From the NCBI GenBank assembly GCA_029261835.1, contig JAJDAO010000050.1:248001-312000 (forward strand): DNA of 64,000 nucleotides, written 5' to 3'. Below are positions 40,596 to 52,521 of the stretch, piece by piece. The number at the start of each line of letters is the position of its first letter. The first letter of the stretch is position 1. The notes below the pieces were generated by a model. The model saw only the letters and a list, made by a program, of their open reading frames with translations. It was not told the DNA's origin and searched no databases. The stretch comes from Deltaproteobacteria bacterium (GTDB lineage: Bacteria; Myxococcota_A; UBA9160; UBA4427). The position numbers and the translations under genes were made by a program.

Positions 40596-42977
40596 ATTCC
40601 TGACCGCATTTCAATCCTGGCGGACGTTGCCGAGATCGTCTCCCGCTCCCACGACCTGCAGGAGACTCTGGCGAACGTAACGGACCTGGTCGCGAAGCGA
40701 CTCGACGCGGACGTCTGCTCGATCTACCTGGTCGACGCCGACTTCAGGAACCTCACCCTCAGCGCGACGATCGGACTGGACGCGGAAGCCGTCAGCCAGG
40801 TTCGACTGGCCTTTGGCGAGGGGCTGGTCGGTGTGGTGGCCGAACTCGGCGAGCCGCTCGCTCTTGAGCGGGCAAATGAGGATCCGCGCTTTCGGTACTT
40901 CCCCGAGACTGGGGAAGAGCGATTCGAGTCTCTGCTGGCCGCCCCGCTGGTGGTGCAGGGCGTCACCATCGGTGTACTCGTCATCCAGACCGTCGAGCCG
41001 CGCCGCTTCGAGCAGGCCGACGTGGAGCTGCTCCAGACCTCGGCTCAGCTACTGGCCCCGGTGGTCGTGAACGCTCAACTGCTGGCGTTGATGAGTGGTT
41101 CAGGCGAGCAGCCGCCACAGATGGCAGTCGATCTCGCCGACTCCAATCTGCAGTTCCTGCGATCCGAGGAGCCACCCCGGGCGGAGTCCAACGTGGAGCT
41201 GCGTGGCCTCGCGACGGCTCGTGGAGTGGCGATCGGTCCGATCTATCAGGTCGAGAACCCCGTCGATCTCGATCACCTTCAGTACGTACCGAGTGAGTCC
41301 CTCACGCAGGAGCGAAACGATCTCCTCGCCGCGCTGGCGGCAGCGCGCAGCGAGATCGAGGGCATGCGAGAGGTGGTGGGCGAGCGGTTCGGCCCGGAGT
41401 TCGCGGCGGTCTTCCACACCCAGATACAGATCCTCGAGGACAAGGGCTTCGTCCTGAACCTGGAGCAGGGGGTGGAACGCAAGCGCAACGCGCTGCTGGT
41501 TCTTCGCAGCGTTCTCGACTCCTATCGCGGGACGTTCGAGCAGATCGAGGATCCCTATTTTCGCGAGCGCGGTGCCGACATCCAAGATGTCGGTCAGCGC
41601 ATCATGGAGAAGCTGCTCGGCGTGCGCTCGCATCACTCCGCGATGGAGCCCGGCTCGGTCGTCGTGGTGGATCAGGTCCTTGCGGGCCTCTTCGCCCGGC
41701 TCGAGATGGACCACGTGGCGGCCATCGTGGCCGAACACGGCGGCTCCACCTCTCACGGGGCGATCTTTGCCAGGACGCTGGAGATCCCGGCGGTAACCGG
41801 TGTGGCGGGAATTCGGGCCGAGGCTCGCGAAGGCGAGATGTGCATCGTGGATGGCGCCACCGGTCGGGTCTATCTCGCGCCGGACGAGTCGCTGGTGAGC
41901 TACTACGAGCAGGCGCAGCACAAATACGAGGTCGCGGTCGAGCATCTGGACGCGATGCAGGAACGCCCGACGGAGACGCGTGACGGCCGCCGCGTCATTC
42001 TCAGTGCCAACGTCGGGCTGCTCAACGATCTGAGACTCGCCGACAAACACGGCGCCGAGGGGATCGGGCTGTTTCGCACCGAGCTGCTCGCTCTGGCCCA
42101 CCGTGGCTTTCCGAGCCAGGAGGAGCAGGAGCAGCTCTATCAGCGCGTTGTGCGACACATGTCGCCGCGCTCGGTGACCATTCGCACGCTCGATCTCGGT
42201 GGCGACAAGGGGATTCCCAACATCGGATTCGACGACGAAGAGAACCCGCAGCTCGGCTGCCGTTCCATCCGATTGTCGCTCGAGAACCAGCGAGCCTTCA
42301 AGGCGCAGCTACGCGCGATTCTGAAGGTGAGCGGCGAGAAGAACGTGAAGCTGCTGCTGCCCATGATTTCGGGGATCGACGAGCTGAGAGAGGCCAAGCA
42401 GCTGCTCCAAGAGGTGCGCGAGCAGCTCGATCGAGGCGGTGAGGCCTACGATCCGGACATCCCCGTTGGCATCATGATCGAGATTCCCTCCGCCGCGATC
42501 ACGGCAGACATCTTGGCTCGAGAGTGCGACTTCTTCAGCATCGGAACCAATGACCTCACGCAGTACACCCTGGCGGTCGATCGGGGAAACGAGCGTGTGG
42601 CCCACCTGTACGATCCGCTGCATCCAGCCGTGCTCACACTGATCGATAGCAGCGTCCGCGGCGCGGCGCGGGCCGGCATTCCCGTGTCGGTCTGCGGTGA
42701 GATGGCGAGCAATCCGCTGTCGGTTCCGATCCTCGTCGGCCTTGGCATCGAGGAGCTCTCCGGTGTTTCGGCGGCGGTTCCAGTCGTGAAGGAGATCGTG
42801 CGGGCTCTCGATGGCCGAAATGTGTCCGAGGACGCGCGACGTGCTCTCTTGGCCACGTCGGCTTCAGAAGTGCACGAGATCGCCGCGGCTCGACTGCGCT
42901 CGGCCGGTTTGCTCGATCACCCCGACATTGGGGACTGGCTGCGCGACCTGGTCGATCAGGAGATCCCGGGCGGCTGA
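40596..42977 (+). CDS. ptsP: PEP-protein phosphotransferase of the nitrogen PTS (PtsP)
   Basis: About 793 residues. N-terminal GAF domain (about 10-150, ISILADVAEIVSRSHDL to VVNAQLLAL), then the enzyme I part: GLATARGVAIGP, the phosphorylated His in GGSTSHGAIFARTLEIP (about residue 387), GIGLFRTELL, LDLGGDKGIP, MIEIPSA and SIGTNDLTQYTLAVDR, VCGEMASN. It transfers phosphate from PEP to NPr. The start is uncertain: the only standard-type candidate upstream is TTG at 40539 with a poor ribosome site, while ATT at 40596 has GGAGG 5 nt before it and gives the usual N-terminus. No NPr or EIIA gene is nearby. Overlaps the convergent DUF374 gene by 22 nt. Confidence 0.9.
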   Translation: MPDRISILADVAEIVSRSHDLQETLANVTDLVAKRLDADVCSIYLVDADFRNLTLSATIGLDAEAVSQVRLAFGEGLVGVVAELGEPLALERANEDPRFRYFPETGEERFESLLAAPLVVQGVTIGVLVIQTVEPRRFEQADVELLQTSAQLLAPVVVNAQLLALMSGSGEQPPQMAVDLADSNLQFLRSEEPPRAESNVELRGLATARGVAIGPIYQVENPVDLDHLQYVPSESLTQERNDLLAALAAARSEIEGMREVVGERFGPEFAAVFHTQIQILEDKGFVLNLEQGVERKRNALLVLRSVLDSYRGTFEQIEDPYFRERGADIQDVGQRIMEKLLGVRSHHSAMEPGSVVVVDQVLAGLFARLEMDHVAAIVAEHGGSTSHGAIFARTLEIPAVTGVAGIRAEAREGEMCIVDGATGRVYLAPDESLVSYYEQAQHKYEVAVEHLDAMQERPTETRDGRRVILSANVGLLNDLRLADKHGAEGIGLFRTELLALAHRGFPSQEEQEQLYQRVVRHMSPRSVTIRTLDLGGDKGIPNIGFDDEENPQLGCRSIRLSLENQRAFKAQLRAILKVSGEKNVKLLLPMISGIDELREAKQLLQEVREQLDRGGEAYDPDIPVGIMIEIPSAAITADILARECDFFSIGTNDLTQYTLAVDRGNERVAHLYDPLHPAVLTLIDSSVRGAARAGIPVSVCGEMASNPLSVPILVGLGIEELSGVSAAVPVVKEIVRALDGRNVSEDARRALLATSASEVHEIAAARLRSAGLLDHPDIGDWLRDLVDQEIPGG

Positions 42978-43663
42978 GGTGTTGCTCGCGCACTGCCGAG
43001 TCCGAGTCGAGCGTCGATCAGGTCCGTGAGAGTGTTGAGTTCCCGATTGAGATCGTCGCAGGCCCGCATTTCGTCGCTCGGACCCGGTGCAACAGTGATC
43101 GGCTCTCCGAAGGCGCACACCACGCGGGCGAATGGCAGCGGAAGCAGCGTTCCATCCCAGCTCGCGAATCGCCAGGCGGCGCTGCTCGAACAGGCCACCG
43201 GGGTGATGGCCGAGCCGGTGTTGCGCGCCAACACGGCGATGCCGGGCTTGGCACACCTTGCCGGGCCCCGTGGTCCATCGGCGATGACCGCCACCGTCAA
43301 ACCCTTTCGCATCGCGCGCACCAGCGAGAGGAGCGAGGCTGCGCCGCCGCGTGAGCTGGAGCCCCGAATGGGCGTCGTGTAGCCGAGCCGCTCCAGTACG
43401 GCGCTAATCCAGTCGCCATCTCGGCTACGACTGACGGAGACGCCGAACCCCCGATCGCGGAAGAGATACGTGGCGATCAGGATATTGCGGTGCCAGATGG
43501 CTCCGATCTGGCTGACGCCGGTCTGCTCGGGATCGTCCAGCGGGTTGCCGCCCTCGACGCGGATCCGCCAGGTCGCGCCCAGCAGCCGCAGCAGGACGGC
43601 GGCCAGCCACGCGATGACCATTCGCCCTCGGTTCGATCGGCTCCTGGTCCGCCCGCTCGCCAT
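42956..43663 (-). CDS. DUF374 lysophospholipid acyltransferase-like protein
   Basis: 235 residues. DUF374/LPLAT fold: an N-terminal hydrophobic segment (MVIAWLAAVLLRLLGATW), IGAIWHRNILIATYLF with the catalytic-type His, SRDGDWISAVLERLGY, IRGSSSRGG and VIADGPRGPARCAKPGIAVLA. Such proteins are linked to lipid A or outer-membrane lipid acylation. The acyl donor and acceptor are unknown. It converges on ptsP (22-nt overlap) and follows leuS by 51 nt on the same strand. Confidence 0.85.
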   Translation of the reverse strand: MASGRTRSRSNRGRMVIAWLAAVLLRLLGATWRIRVEGGNPLDDPEQTGVSQIGAIWHRNILIATYLFRDRGFGVSVSRSRDGDWISAVLERLGYTTPIRGSSSRGGAASLLSLVRAMRKGLTVAVIADGPRGPARCAKPGIAVLARNTGSAITPVACSSSAAWRFASWDGTLLPLPFARVVCAFGEPITVAPGPSDEMRACDDLNRELNTLTDLIDARLGLGSARATPQPPGIS

Positions 43664-43714
43664 CGGTTCCCCCGGCGATCAGCCTCCCGTGGCACCGCGC
43701 GACCTCGTCGGCGT

Positions 43715-46360
<2,646 letters not shown>

Positions 46361-46467
46361 GGGAGGTCAGAAAATGCCCGCACGCGATGGCCGCGTCAAC
46401 GGAACGCTCGGATCGTGCAACAGGCTTGCCGAATCGTGGGACCGTCGAGTGCGATCCGAGCTAGAGT

Positions 46468-47304
46468 GTGCGCGTGGCTGAGGCTGACGAATCGCTGACG
46501 CGGGTCTTCGTCGTATCGGACGGCACGGGGGACACCGGGACCGCGACGGTTCGCGCTGCGATGCTCCAGTTCCAGAGCGCCTGGCGCCTGCGCGTTTTCG
46601 GCGATGTTCGTGACGTCTCCGAGGCCAGACGCGTGATTCTGCTGGCCGCCGAGGCGCGGGCGTTGGTGGTCTTCAGCCTGGTGGACGGGGAGGTGGTGGC
46701 GGCGCTCAATCTCGAGGCCGACCGCAACGGAGTGGTGGCTGTCGACCTGCTGGGCCCGCTGATCGCCAAGGTGGCCCAGCGCCTGCGCGCCGAGCCCCGG
46801 CACCAGCCCGGCCTTCTGCATGGCTTCTCGGACGACTACTTCAAGCGCATCGAAGCGGTGGAGTTTGCCGTTCGCCACGATGACGGCGCCAACGTTCGCA
46901 CTCTGTACGAGGCGGACATCGTGCTGACCGGCGTGTCCAGAACCTCCAAGACGCCCCTCAGCATGTACCTCGCCCAGCGCGGATACAAGACGGGGAACGT
47001 CCCCCTCATCCCCCAGGTGGATCCGCCGAGGGAGCTGCTCGAGCTGGACCGCCGCAAGGTGTTCGGCCTGATCATCGACCCCAGCACGCTGACGACCGTC
47101 CGCCAGGCCAGGTTGCGCGTGCTCAAGGCTTCCCCCGCGACCGCCTATACCGATGCCGAGGCGGTGGTGAACGAACTCGAGCGCTCACGTCGTCTCTTCG
47201 CGCGTCAGGGCTGGCGTCGCGTCGACATCACCGGCCGGGCCGTCGAGGAGAATGCCTCGCGCATCGTCGAGTATCGCCGGATGAGCCGGAACTCCGAGAG
47301 CTGA
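46468..47304 (+). CDS. ppsR: PEP synthase / pyruvate phosphate dikinase regulatory protein (DUF299)
   Basis: 278 residues. A bifunctional ADP-dependent kinase and Pi-dependent pyrophosphorylase that inactivates and reactivates PEP synthase or PPDK. N-terminal VFVVSDGTGDTG; P-loop GVSRTSKT at 155-162; LAQRGYKTGNVPLIP and RLFARQGWRRVDITGRAVEENA at the C-terminus. GTG start; a second in-frame GTG at 46474 is possible. The target enzyme gene is outside the window. Followed by 69 nt and the end of the convergent RND gene. Confidence 0.93.
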   Translation: MRVAEADESLTRVFVVSDGTGDTGTATVRAAMLQFQSAWRLRVFGDVRDVSEARRVILLAAEARALVVFSLVDGEVVAALNLEADRNGVVAVDLLGPLIAKVAQRLRAEPRHQPGLLHGFSDDYFKRIEAVEFAVRHDDGANVRTLYEADIVLTGVSRTSKTPLSMYLAQRGYKTGNVPLIPQVDPPRELLELDRRKVFGLIIDPSTLTTVRQARLRVLKASPATAYTDAEAVVNELERSRRLFARQGWRRVDITGRAVEENASRIVEYRRMSRNSES

Positions 47305-47373
47305 AGCTCAGAGGCCAGCTCGCAGCGCGCCGCATCTCCAACGCTGGCGACGGGAGGGTCGATGAGACGGCTT

Positions 47374-50300
47374 CTAGTCGTCGCGCAAGCCCTTTATCCG
47401 CTCGGTTTCCTTCTGGCGGCGAATCGCCTCCATCTGATCCTCGGTCAGCAGAGCGGTGGCGACCTTCGGGCGGAAGACCGAGTAGAAGGCAGGCACCACC
47501 GTCAGTGCGCCGAGCATGTTGATCACCATCAGGATGCAGAGCATCTTGGCCATGTCGGCCTGGAAGCGCAGATTCGAGAAGGTCCAGAGAACGATGCCCC
47601 CGACGATGGTGCTGGCCGTGAAGGAGACCGCCATGCCCGTCGTGCGGATGGCGCGTCTCACCGCCTCATCGATGTCGGCGGTGTCCGTGACCTCGTGACG
47701 TATGCGATCGACGATGTAGATCGCGTAGTCGACACCGATTCCCACACCGACCGACTGCACCGGCAGGGTGTTGATATTGAGTCCCATGCCCGCGATGGCC
47801 ATGTACGCGAGCGAGAGCATCGTGGCGGTCGCGATCTGCAGCAAGATGATGAAGCCGCTGGGGACGGACTTGTAGGTCGTCGAGTGCAGCACGAAGATCA
47901 CGAGGAAGATCAGCACGATGTTGGCCACGTGGCTGCGCTCCACCTCGTCATCGATGGCCGCCAGGATGCCCATCAGGCCGCCGGCCATCACGAATTGTAC
48001 GCCGCGTGTCCATGAGTCGGTGGCCTGGTAGGCGGGGACGCCGTCCACGGCCTTGAGGTCCTCGACGATGAGTTCGGTCGTACCGACGGCGACGGCTCGG
48101 ATGCCGAATTCGTCATCGGCCCACCAGTAATCGATGTCCTCGAGCTGCCAGTCGGCCAGGGCCTCCGGCCAGCTGAAGACCTCCTCTTCGTCGAGCATCT
48201 CGATCTGCTCTTCATAGTCCGCGATGGCCCGCTCGCGGAAGTCCTCGATCCACTCGGGCAGTGCGGCGATCGAGGTGAATTCGCTTACGGCCTGCGACGT
48301 ATAGCTGCTGTCTTCGTTGCGGATCTGGACCGTCAGCGTGTGGTGGCGTGAGGGCAGCAGCGGGCCGAGCATGTAGTACCACTTGTCGAGCAGGGCGCTG
48401 CTCGAGAAGAAGCCGTCCTCCGCTCCGGCACGATCCTTGTCGAGGCGCACGATCACCTCGCCAATCGGGTTGCGGCGGATGAACTCCTCGGCGGCGATCA
48501 CGGTGCGGCGGATCGTCTCGCCCTTGTGGTCGCGGTAGAAGAAGCGGATGTTGGCATCCTTGCCTTCGGGCGACAGGTAGGGGTCCATTGCGCCCGGTGC
48601 GCCGTTCGTGCGCATCTGGTAGATCTGTTGGCGGATCACCGCCTGATCGTCCGAGATGAAGGCCCACTTGGGGTCGCCGTAGTGGTTCATCTCCCAAGCC
48701 ATTCGCAGGATCGGAACGATGGAGATCGTGGCGCCGAGATCCGTGTAGGTTCCCATCCATCGCTCGAATTCTTCCATGCGCAGGATTGGCGTCGCGTCGC
48801 CGCTGGCCTTCTCCTTGTCGCCCTCGAGGACGACGACGATGGAGTCGACACCCCCGAAGCGCTCCGCGATCTCCGCGGTGGCTACGTTCCACTCGTGGTC
48901 GGGGAAGAGTAGTGGTGTGCCCGGCCGGGCCTCGCCGATCTTCGAATGCACCAGCGTGATGTAGGTCGAGGCGACGAGCAGGAAGACGGTTCCAACGGCG
49001 ATGACGTACTTCCAGGTCGGGTGGGTCGTGATATCGCCCAGGAAGCGCGTGAAGCGCACCATGAAGGCCGGTAGGAAGTGCTCGTGCTCCTTCGGGGCCG
49101 GCAAGTAGCAGATCAGCACGGGGTGGAGAATCTCCACCGTGATGATGATGGACGACACCCAGAACGCGCCGAAGATGCCGAGCTCGCGCATCTGTGGAAT
49201 CGAGGTTACGAGGATGACGAGCAGACCCGCCACATCGGTCACGATTCCCAGCGTGCCTGGCACGATGAGTTCGCTCATCGCCACCGTTGCCGCCTCGGAC
49301 TTGGCGGCGTCGGGGTCACCGATCGAAGGCAGCAGCACCTCGTAGTCTTCGAAGAAGCGCTCCGCCATCTGCACGGTGTGGGAGACGGCTCGTGCGGTAA
49401 TGATGGTGGGGATTACCAGGATGAGTGGATCGAATGTGATTCCCATCCAGCCGGTAAAGCCCAGGCCCCAGACGGAGGTCGCGAGTGCTGCCACCGCTGG
49501 GATGAGTACGCCGTGCCAACGCCTGAAGTACGCCCACAGCAGCAGGAAGATCATTGCGACCGTCAGGGTCAGGAACAGGAGAATCTCTTTTGCATGCACC
49601 AGGATCCAGCCGATCAGGATCGGAACGCCGGAAATGTAGATGTCGACGCTGTCGTTCTCCTCGTCCGCCTTGATCTGCTGAACATGGTCAAAGACCGCCA
49701 TGAAGGTCTCGCGGTTGTTCAGACGGTCTGTCACGAAGCCCGCCGTGATGAGCGCTCCCTTCTGATCCATCGAGACCAGCCGGCCATAGATGAAGGGCGG
49801 GTTCTGGCGCACCAGGGCGCCTATCGCATCGGCCTCCTCCTGGGTTTCCGGCGCCTTCTTCATCAGCACGCTGGTCTCGATGTCGCCGGCCGCCTCGATC
49901 TGAATGACGCGGGTGTTGGAGGCGGTTACCGAGCGGACCTGGTAGTGGTTGACGGGGTAGGGGGGATAGGCGGAGTCGAGGAGCTTCTGAACCTTCTTGG
50001 GGGATTCGCCAGCATCCTCGAGCTGCTCGCGCAGAATCTCTCGCTCGTTGGTGTGGCTGTTGTATCCCCGGCCGTCGAGTCGGTGCGTGATGCGGTTGAT
50101 CTTGCCCAGGATTTCGGGCGTGAATATCGTGCCTTCCTTTGCAATGACCGCGATCGCCACGGAGTTCGAGCCACCGAATTTGTTGGCGAACTTGTCCTGA
50201 GCACGGATGAAGGGGTGATCGGGCCACTGATCGCGTGCATTGGTGTCGATGTTGACGGCCGGCAGATTCTTCCAGCCCAGATCGAAAGCGATCAGGCCCG

Positions 50301-50427
50301 CGTTCAGAATGGGGAAGAAGAAGAAGGCGGTCGACAGGATCAGTGCCACCACGATCGGGAACTTGTAGCGGACGACGGCCTCGGCAAAGATGAGAGTCCC
50401 GGACTTGCTGCGCGTTTGCTTGGCCAT
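47374..50427 (-). CDS. MMPL/RND-superfamily transporter
   Basis: 1017 residues with the RND layout: one N-terminal helix (FPIVVALILSTAFFFFPIL), a large periplasmic loop, five helices including the sterol-sensing-like block around LLFLTLTVAMIFLLLWAYF, a second helix and loop, then five more helices. GVGIGVDYAIYIVDRIRHE is the conserved helix 4/10 motif. The family exports hydrophobic compounds or lipids (MMPL, HpnN, BCCT-unrelated). In related genomes it is often next to DUF1302/DUF1329 genes, which are absent here. The 239-nt gap upstream is shared with the divergent dehydrogenase gene. Confidence 0.9.
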   Translation of the reverse strand: MAKQTRSKSGTLIFAEAVVRYKFPIVVALILSTAFFFFPILNAGLIAFDLGWKNLPAVNIDTNARDQWPDHPFIRAQDKFANKFGGSNSVAIAVIAKEGTIFTPEILGKINRITHRLDGRGYNSHTNEREILREQLEDAGESPKKVQKLLDSAYPPYPVNHYQVRSVTASNTRVIQIEAAGDIETSVLMKKAPETQEEADAIGALVRQNPPFIYGRLVSMDQKGALITAGFVTDRLNNRETFMAVFDHVQQIKADEENDSVDIYISGVPILIGWILVHAKEILLFLTLTVAMIFLLLWAYFRRWHGVLIPAVAALATSVWGLGFTGWMGITFDPLILVIPTIITARAVSHTVQMAERFFEDYEVLLPSIGDPDAAKSEAATVAMSELIVPGTLGIVTDVAGLLVILVTSIPQMRELGIFGAFWVSSIIITVEILHPVLICYLPAPKEHEHFLPAFMVRFTRFLGDITTHPTWKYVIAVGTVFLLVASTYITLVHSKIGEARPGTPLLFPDHEWNVATAEIAERFGGVDSIVVVLEGDKEKASGDATPILRMEEFERWMGTYTDLGATISIVPILRMAWEMNHYGDPKWAFISDDQAVIRQQIYQMRTNGAPGAMDPYLSPEGKDANIRFFYRDHKGETIRRTVIAAEEFIRRNPIGEVIVRLDKDRAGAEDGFFSSSALLDKWYYMLGPLLPSRHHTLTVQIRNEDSSYTSQAVSEFTSIAALPEWIEDFRERAIADYEEQIEMLDEEEVFSWPEALADWQLEDIDYWWADDEFGIRAVAVGTTELIVEDLKAVDGVPAYQATDSWTRGVQFVMAGGLMGILAAIDDEVERSHVANIVLIFLVIFVLHSTTYKSVPSGFIILLQIATATMLSLAYMAIAGMGLNINTLPVQSVGVGIGVDYAIYIVDRIRHEVTDTADIDEAVRRAIRTTGMAVSFTASTIVGGIVLWTFSNLRFQADMAKMLCILMVINMLGALTVVPAFYSVFRPKVATALLTEDQMEAIRRQKETERIKGLRDD

Positions 50428-50666
50428 GACTTCCTCTCGACTGCGAAAACTCGAAAATGAAAGTGCCGCCCACTGAAAGACGCCGACTCGGCAGTCAGTA
50501 TCTCAGGCATGTGCGGAAGCTAGGCCCGGGCAAAATACCCGTGCGCAGTACCGGGAATCGCAGGGCTCGAACGTTATTTTGAATCGCCCCCTCAGGTCAA
50601 GGCGACACAGGGAAAATCTTGAGTCGGGCTCCCTCCGGGACCGGCCGCTGAGAGAGAAGACACGAA

Positions 50667-51653
50667 ATGACTGAGCGTCCGCGGGTCTTTGTCACGAACT
50701 CGATGAGCGGCCTCCAAGTGCCGGGAGGCGGCAGTGTACTCGCGCCGCTCCACGAGCGTACGCGCTGTGAAGTCTGGCGGCAGCCCGGTTCGCCGCCACG
50801 CCATGCGCTGCGCGAGGCCGCGCGCGATTGCGAGGGTCTGCTCTGTCTACTGACCGACTCCATCGATGCCGAGCTGCTGGCCGCCTGTCCGCGGCTGCGG
50901 GTCGTCTCCAGCTGCTCGGTGGGGGTCGATCACATCGACATCGCGGCCGCCACGACGCGGGGTATCGCAGTGGGGAACACCCCTGGGGTTCTGACCGAGA
51001 CGACTGCCGACCTCGCCTTTGCGCTGCTGATGGCTGCCAGCCGTCGCATTGTCGAGGCAGATCGTTTTTTGCGCGAAGGACTTTGGACCCCAGAGCGACG
51101 CTGGGAACTCGACATGTTCTTGGGGCGCGATCTGCATGGCGCCACACTGGGCGTGATCGGACTGGGGCCCATCGGGCGGGCCGTGGCACGTCGGGCAGGG
51201 GGCTTCGGTATGCGAGTGCTGGGCTGGTCTCGCAGCGCCAGGTCTGTGGCGGGCGTTGAGCAGACGGCGCTGGAGCGACTGCTCGAGTGTGCTGACTTCG
51301 TCAGCGTTCATGTTGCCCTGACGCCGGAGACCCGTGGATTGCTCGATGCGCCGGCACTGGCACGCATGAAGCCCGGCGCCGTGCTGATCAACACCGCGCG
51401 CGGGGGTATCGTGGACGAGGCGGCCCTGGCTGCCGCCCTGCGCGACGGGCGACTGGCCGCGGCCGGACTCGATGTCTACGAGAATGAGCCGATCGCAGCC
51501 GACAGCCCGCTGATCGATCTGGAGAACGTGGTCCTCACACCCCACATTGGGAGCGCGAGCATCGCCACCAGGGCCCGGATGGCCGCGCTCGCAGTCGAGA
51601 ACCTGCTCGCGGGTCTGGACGGACGCCCGCTCGTGCACCGCGTCAATCCCTGA
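50667..51653 (+). CDS. D-2-hydroxyacid dehydrogenase (glyoxylate/hydroxypyruvate reductase type)
   Basis: 328 residues. Dinucleotide fold GVIGLGPIGRAVARRA (162-177); catalytic R245 in NTARGGIVDEAAL, E274 in LDVYENEP and H293 in LTPHIGSAS. After the second beta strand the sequence WSRSARS puts Arg and Ser where NAD-specific enzymes have Asp, so NADPH is likely. Substrate probably glyoxylate, hydroxypyruvate or another 2-keto acid. Convergent with the NYN gene (12 nt). Confidence 0.9.
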   Translation: MTERPRVFVTNSMSGLQVPGGGSVLAPLHERTRCEVWRQPGSPPRHALREAARDCEGLLCLLTDSIDAELLAACPRLRVVSSCSVGVDHIDIAAATTRGIAVGNTPGVLTETTADLAFALLMAASRRIVEADRFLREGLWTPERRWELDMFLGRDLHGATLGVIGLGPIGRAVARRAGGFGMRVLGWSRSARSVAGVEQTALERLLECADFVSVHVALTPETRGLLDAPALARMKPGAVLINTARGGIVDEAALAAALRDGRLAAAGLDVYENEPIAADSPLIDLENVVLTPHIGSASIATRARMAALAVENLLAGLDGRPLVHRVNP

Positions 51654-51665
51654 GCCGATCGCGTA

Positions 51666-52166
51666 TCACTGCCCGGTCGCAGCGGCCCCGCCGATTGACG
51701 TCGCTGGGCAGTGGGCCAGGAAATCGCGCGGCCGGACAACGACGGATCCGGCGTGTCGGCAGCGGCCCGCGACCTGGCGATCGCCGGTGACGACTGCGAT
51801 CTCGCCCGGCTGCTTCGCTCGTCGCACCCGGCCCACCAGCCAGTCGTCGGCCGAGGCTGCGAAGACGACGCGCGGGCGCGGGCCGCCAGGCTCGCCGCTG
51901 GCATCGTCGTCGCCCCGATCGCCCTCGTGTTCGCTGCCGGATGTTCGTGAGCCGTCGAAGACGACCCAGATCTCGGCCCGCGGGTCGCGGAAGCGTCCCG
52001 CCCGTTCGAGCAGCCGCTCGCGCTGCGGCGCGGCCCACCAGTCGATCCGTGCCTGTCCGCCCAACAGCACCGCGTGTAGCACGTTGAACCCGTCGACCAG
52101 CCAGATCGCACAGCAGGGCAAATCGGGCAGTGACCGTTCGTCTCGTGTTGCTTCGTCCTCGCCCAC
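51666..52166 (-). CDS. NYN/YacP-like PIN-fold RNase
   Basis: 166 residues. WLVDGFNVLHAVLLGG carries the first acidic residue of the NYN fold; EIWVVFDGSR and IAVVTGDRQVAGRC carry the later acidic residues. The group includes YacP/Rae1-like ribonucleases. A short insertion rich in Gly/Asp (SEHEGDRGDDDASGEPGG) is an extra loop. Possibly co-transcribed with the small membrane ORF 42 nt upstream. Confidence 0.75.
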   Translation of the reverse strand: MGEDEATRDERSLPDLPCCAIWLVDGFNVLHAVLLGGQARIDWWAAPQRERLLERAGRFRDPRAEIWVVFDGSRTSGSEHEGDRGDDDASGEPGGPRPRVVFAASADDWLVGRVRRAKQPGEIAVVTGDRQVAGRCRHAGSVVVRPRDFLAHCPATSIGGAAATGQ

Positions 52167-52208
52167 CGAGCGGAAGCTACCCCAGCCCGAACCCCTGCGA
52201 GATAGCTG

Positions 52209-52415
52209 CTAGTGATTCAGGCCATGGGCGAGCGCGGCGGACGCCAGACCAAGCGCCAGCATTGCCACCAGAACCGCCAGGCTCTCGAGTGACTCCGAGA
52301 GAAAGGGCGCCGCTGCGCGGCACCGGGTCAGCCGCTCGCTCCCGCGCGGTTCTGCCCGCCCATCGACACCTTCGCAGGCCGCTCGCTGTCCGGCTCGCGT
52401 TTGTCCTTCGACCAT
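52209..52415 (-). CDS. Small single-pass membrane protein
   Basis: 68 residues. No known family. The ATG is preceded by AGGAGGAG at 7 nt, one of the best ribosome sites in the window. The N-terminal half is polar (MVEGQTRAGQRAACEG). The C-terminal half ends in one hydrophobic helix (LAVLVAMLALGLASAALAHG). It is on the minus strand between NYN and aguB. A longer frame from 52472 lacks such a site. Confidence 0.5.
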   Translation of the reverse strand: MVEGQTRAGQRAACEGVDGRAEPRGSERLTRCRAAAPFLSESLESLAVLVAMLALGLASAALAHGLNH

Positions 52416-52521
52416 TGCCGCGCTCCTCCTCAGTTGTCTCCCGAAGGCGAGTCTGCTCCCGGCTCGTGACAAGGCCGGTCACAGTCTTGCGGGCGCAGCA
52501 GGGCTGATCTAAGCAGCAGCC

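Noticed and set aside
49078..50460. Long plus-strand frame opposite the RND transporter
   Set aside because: The RND protein is unmistakable on the minus strand; the opposite frame has biased, low-information composition.
52281..52301. Near-palindrome around GAGTGACTC
   Set aside because: It lies in the coding part of the small membrane ORF (codons for SESLES), so codon content explains it adequately.
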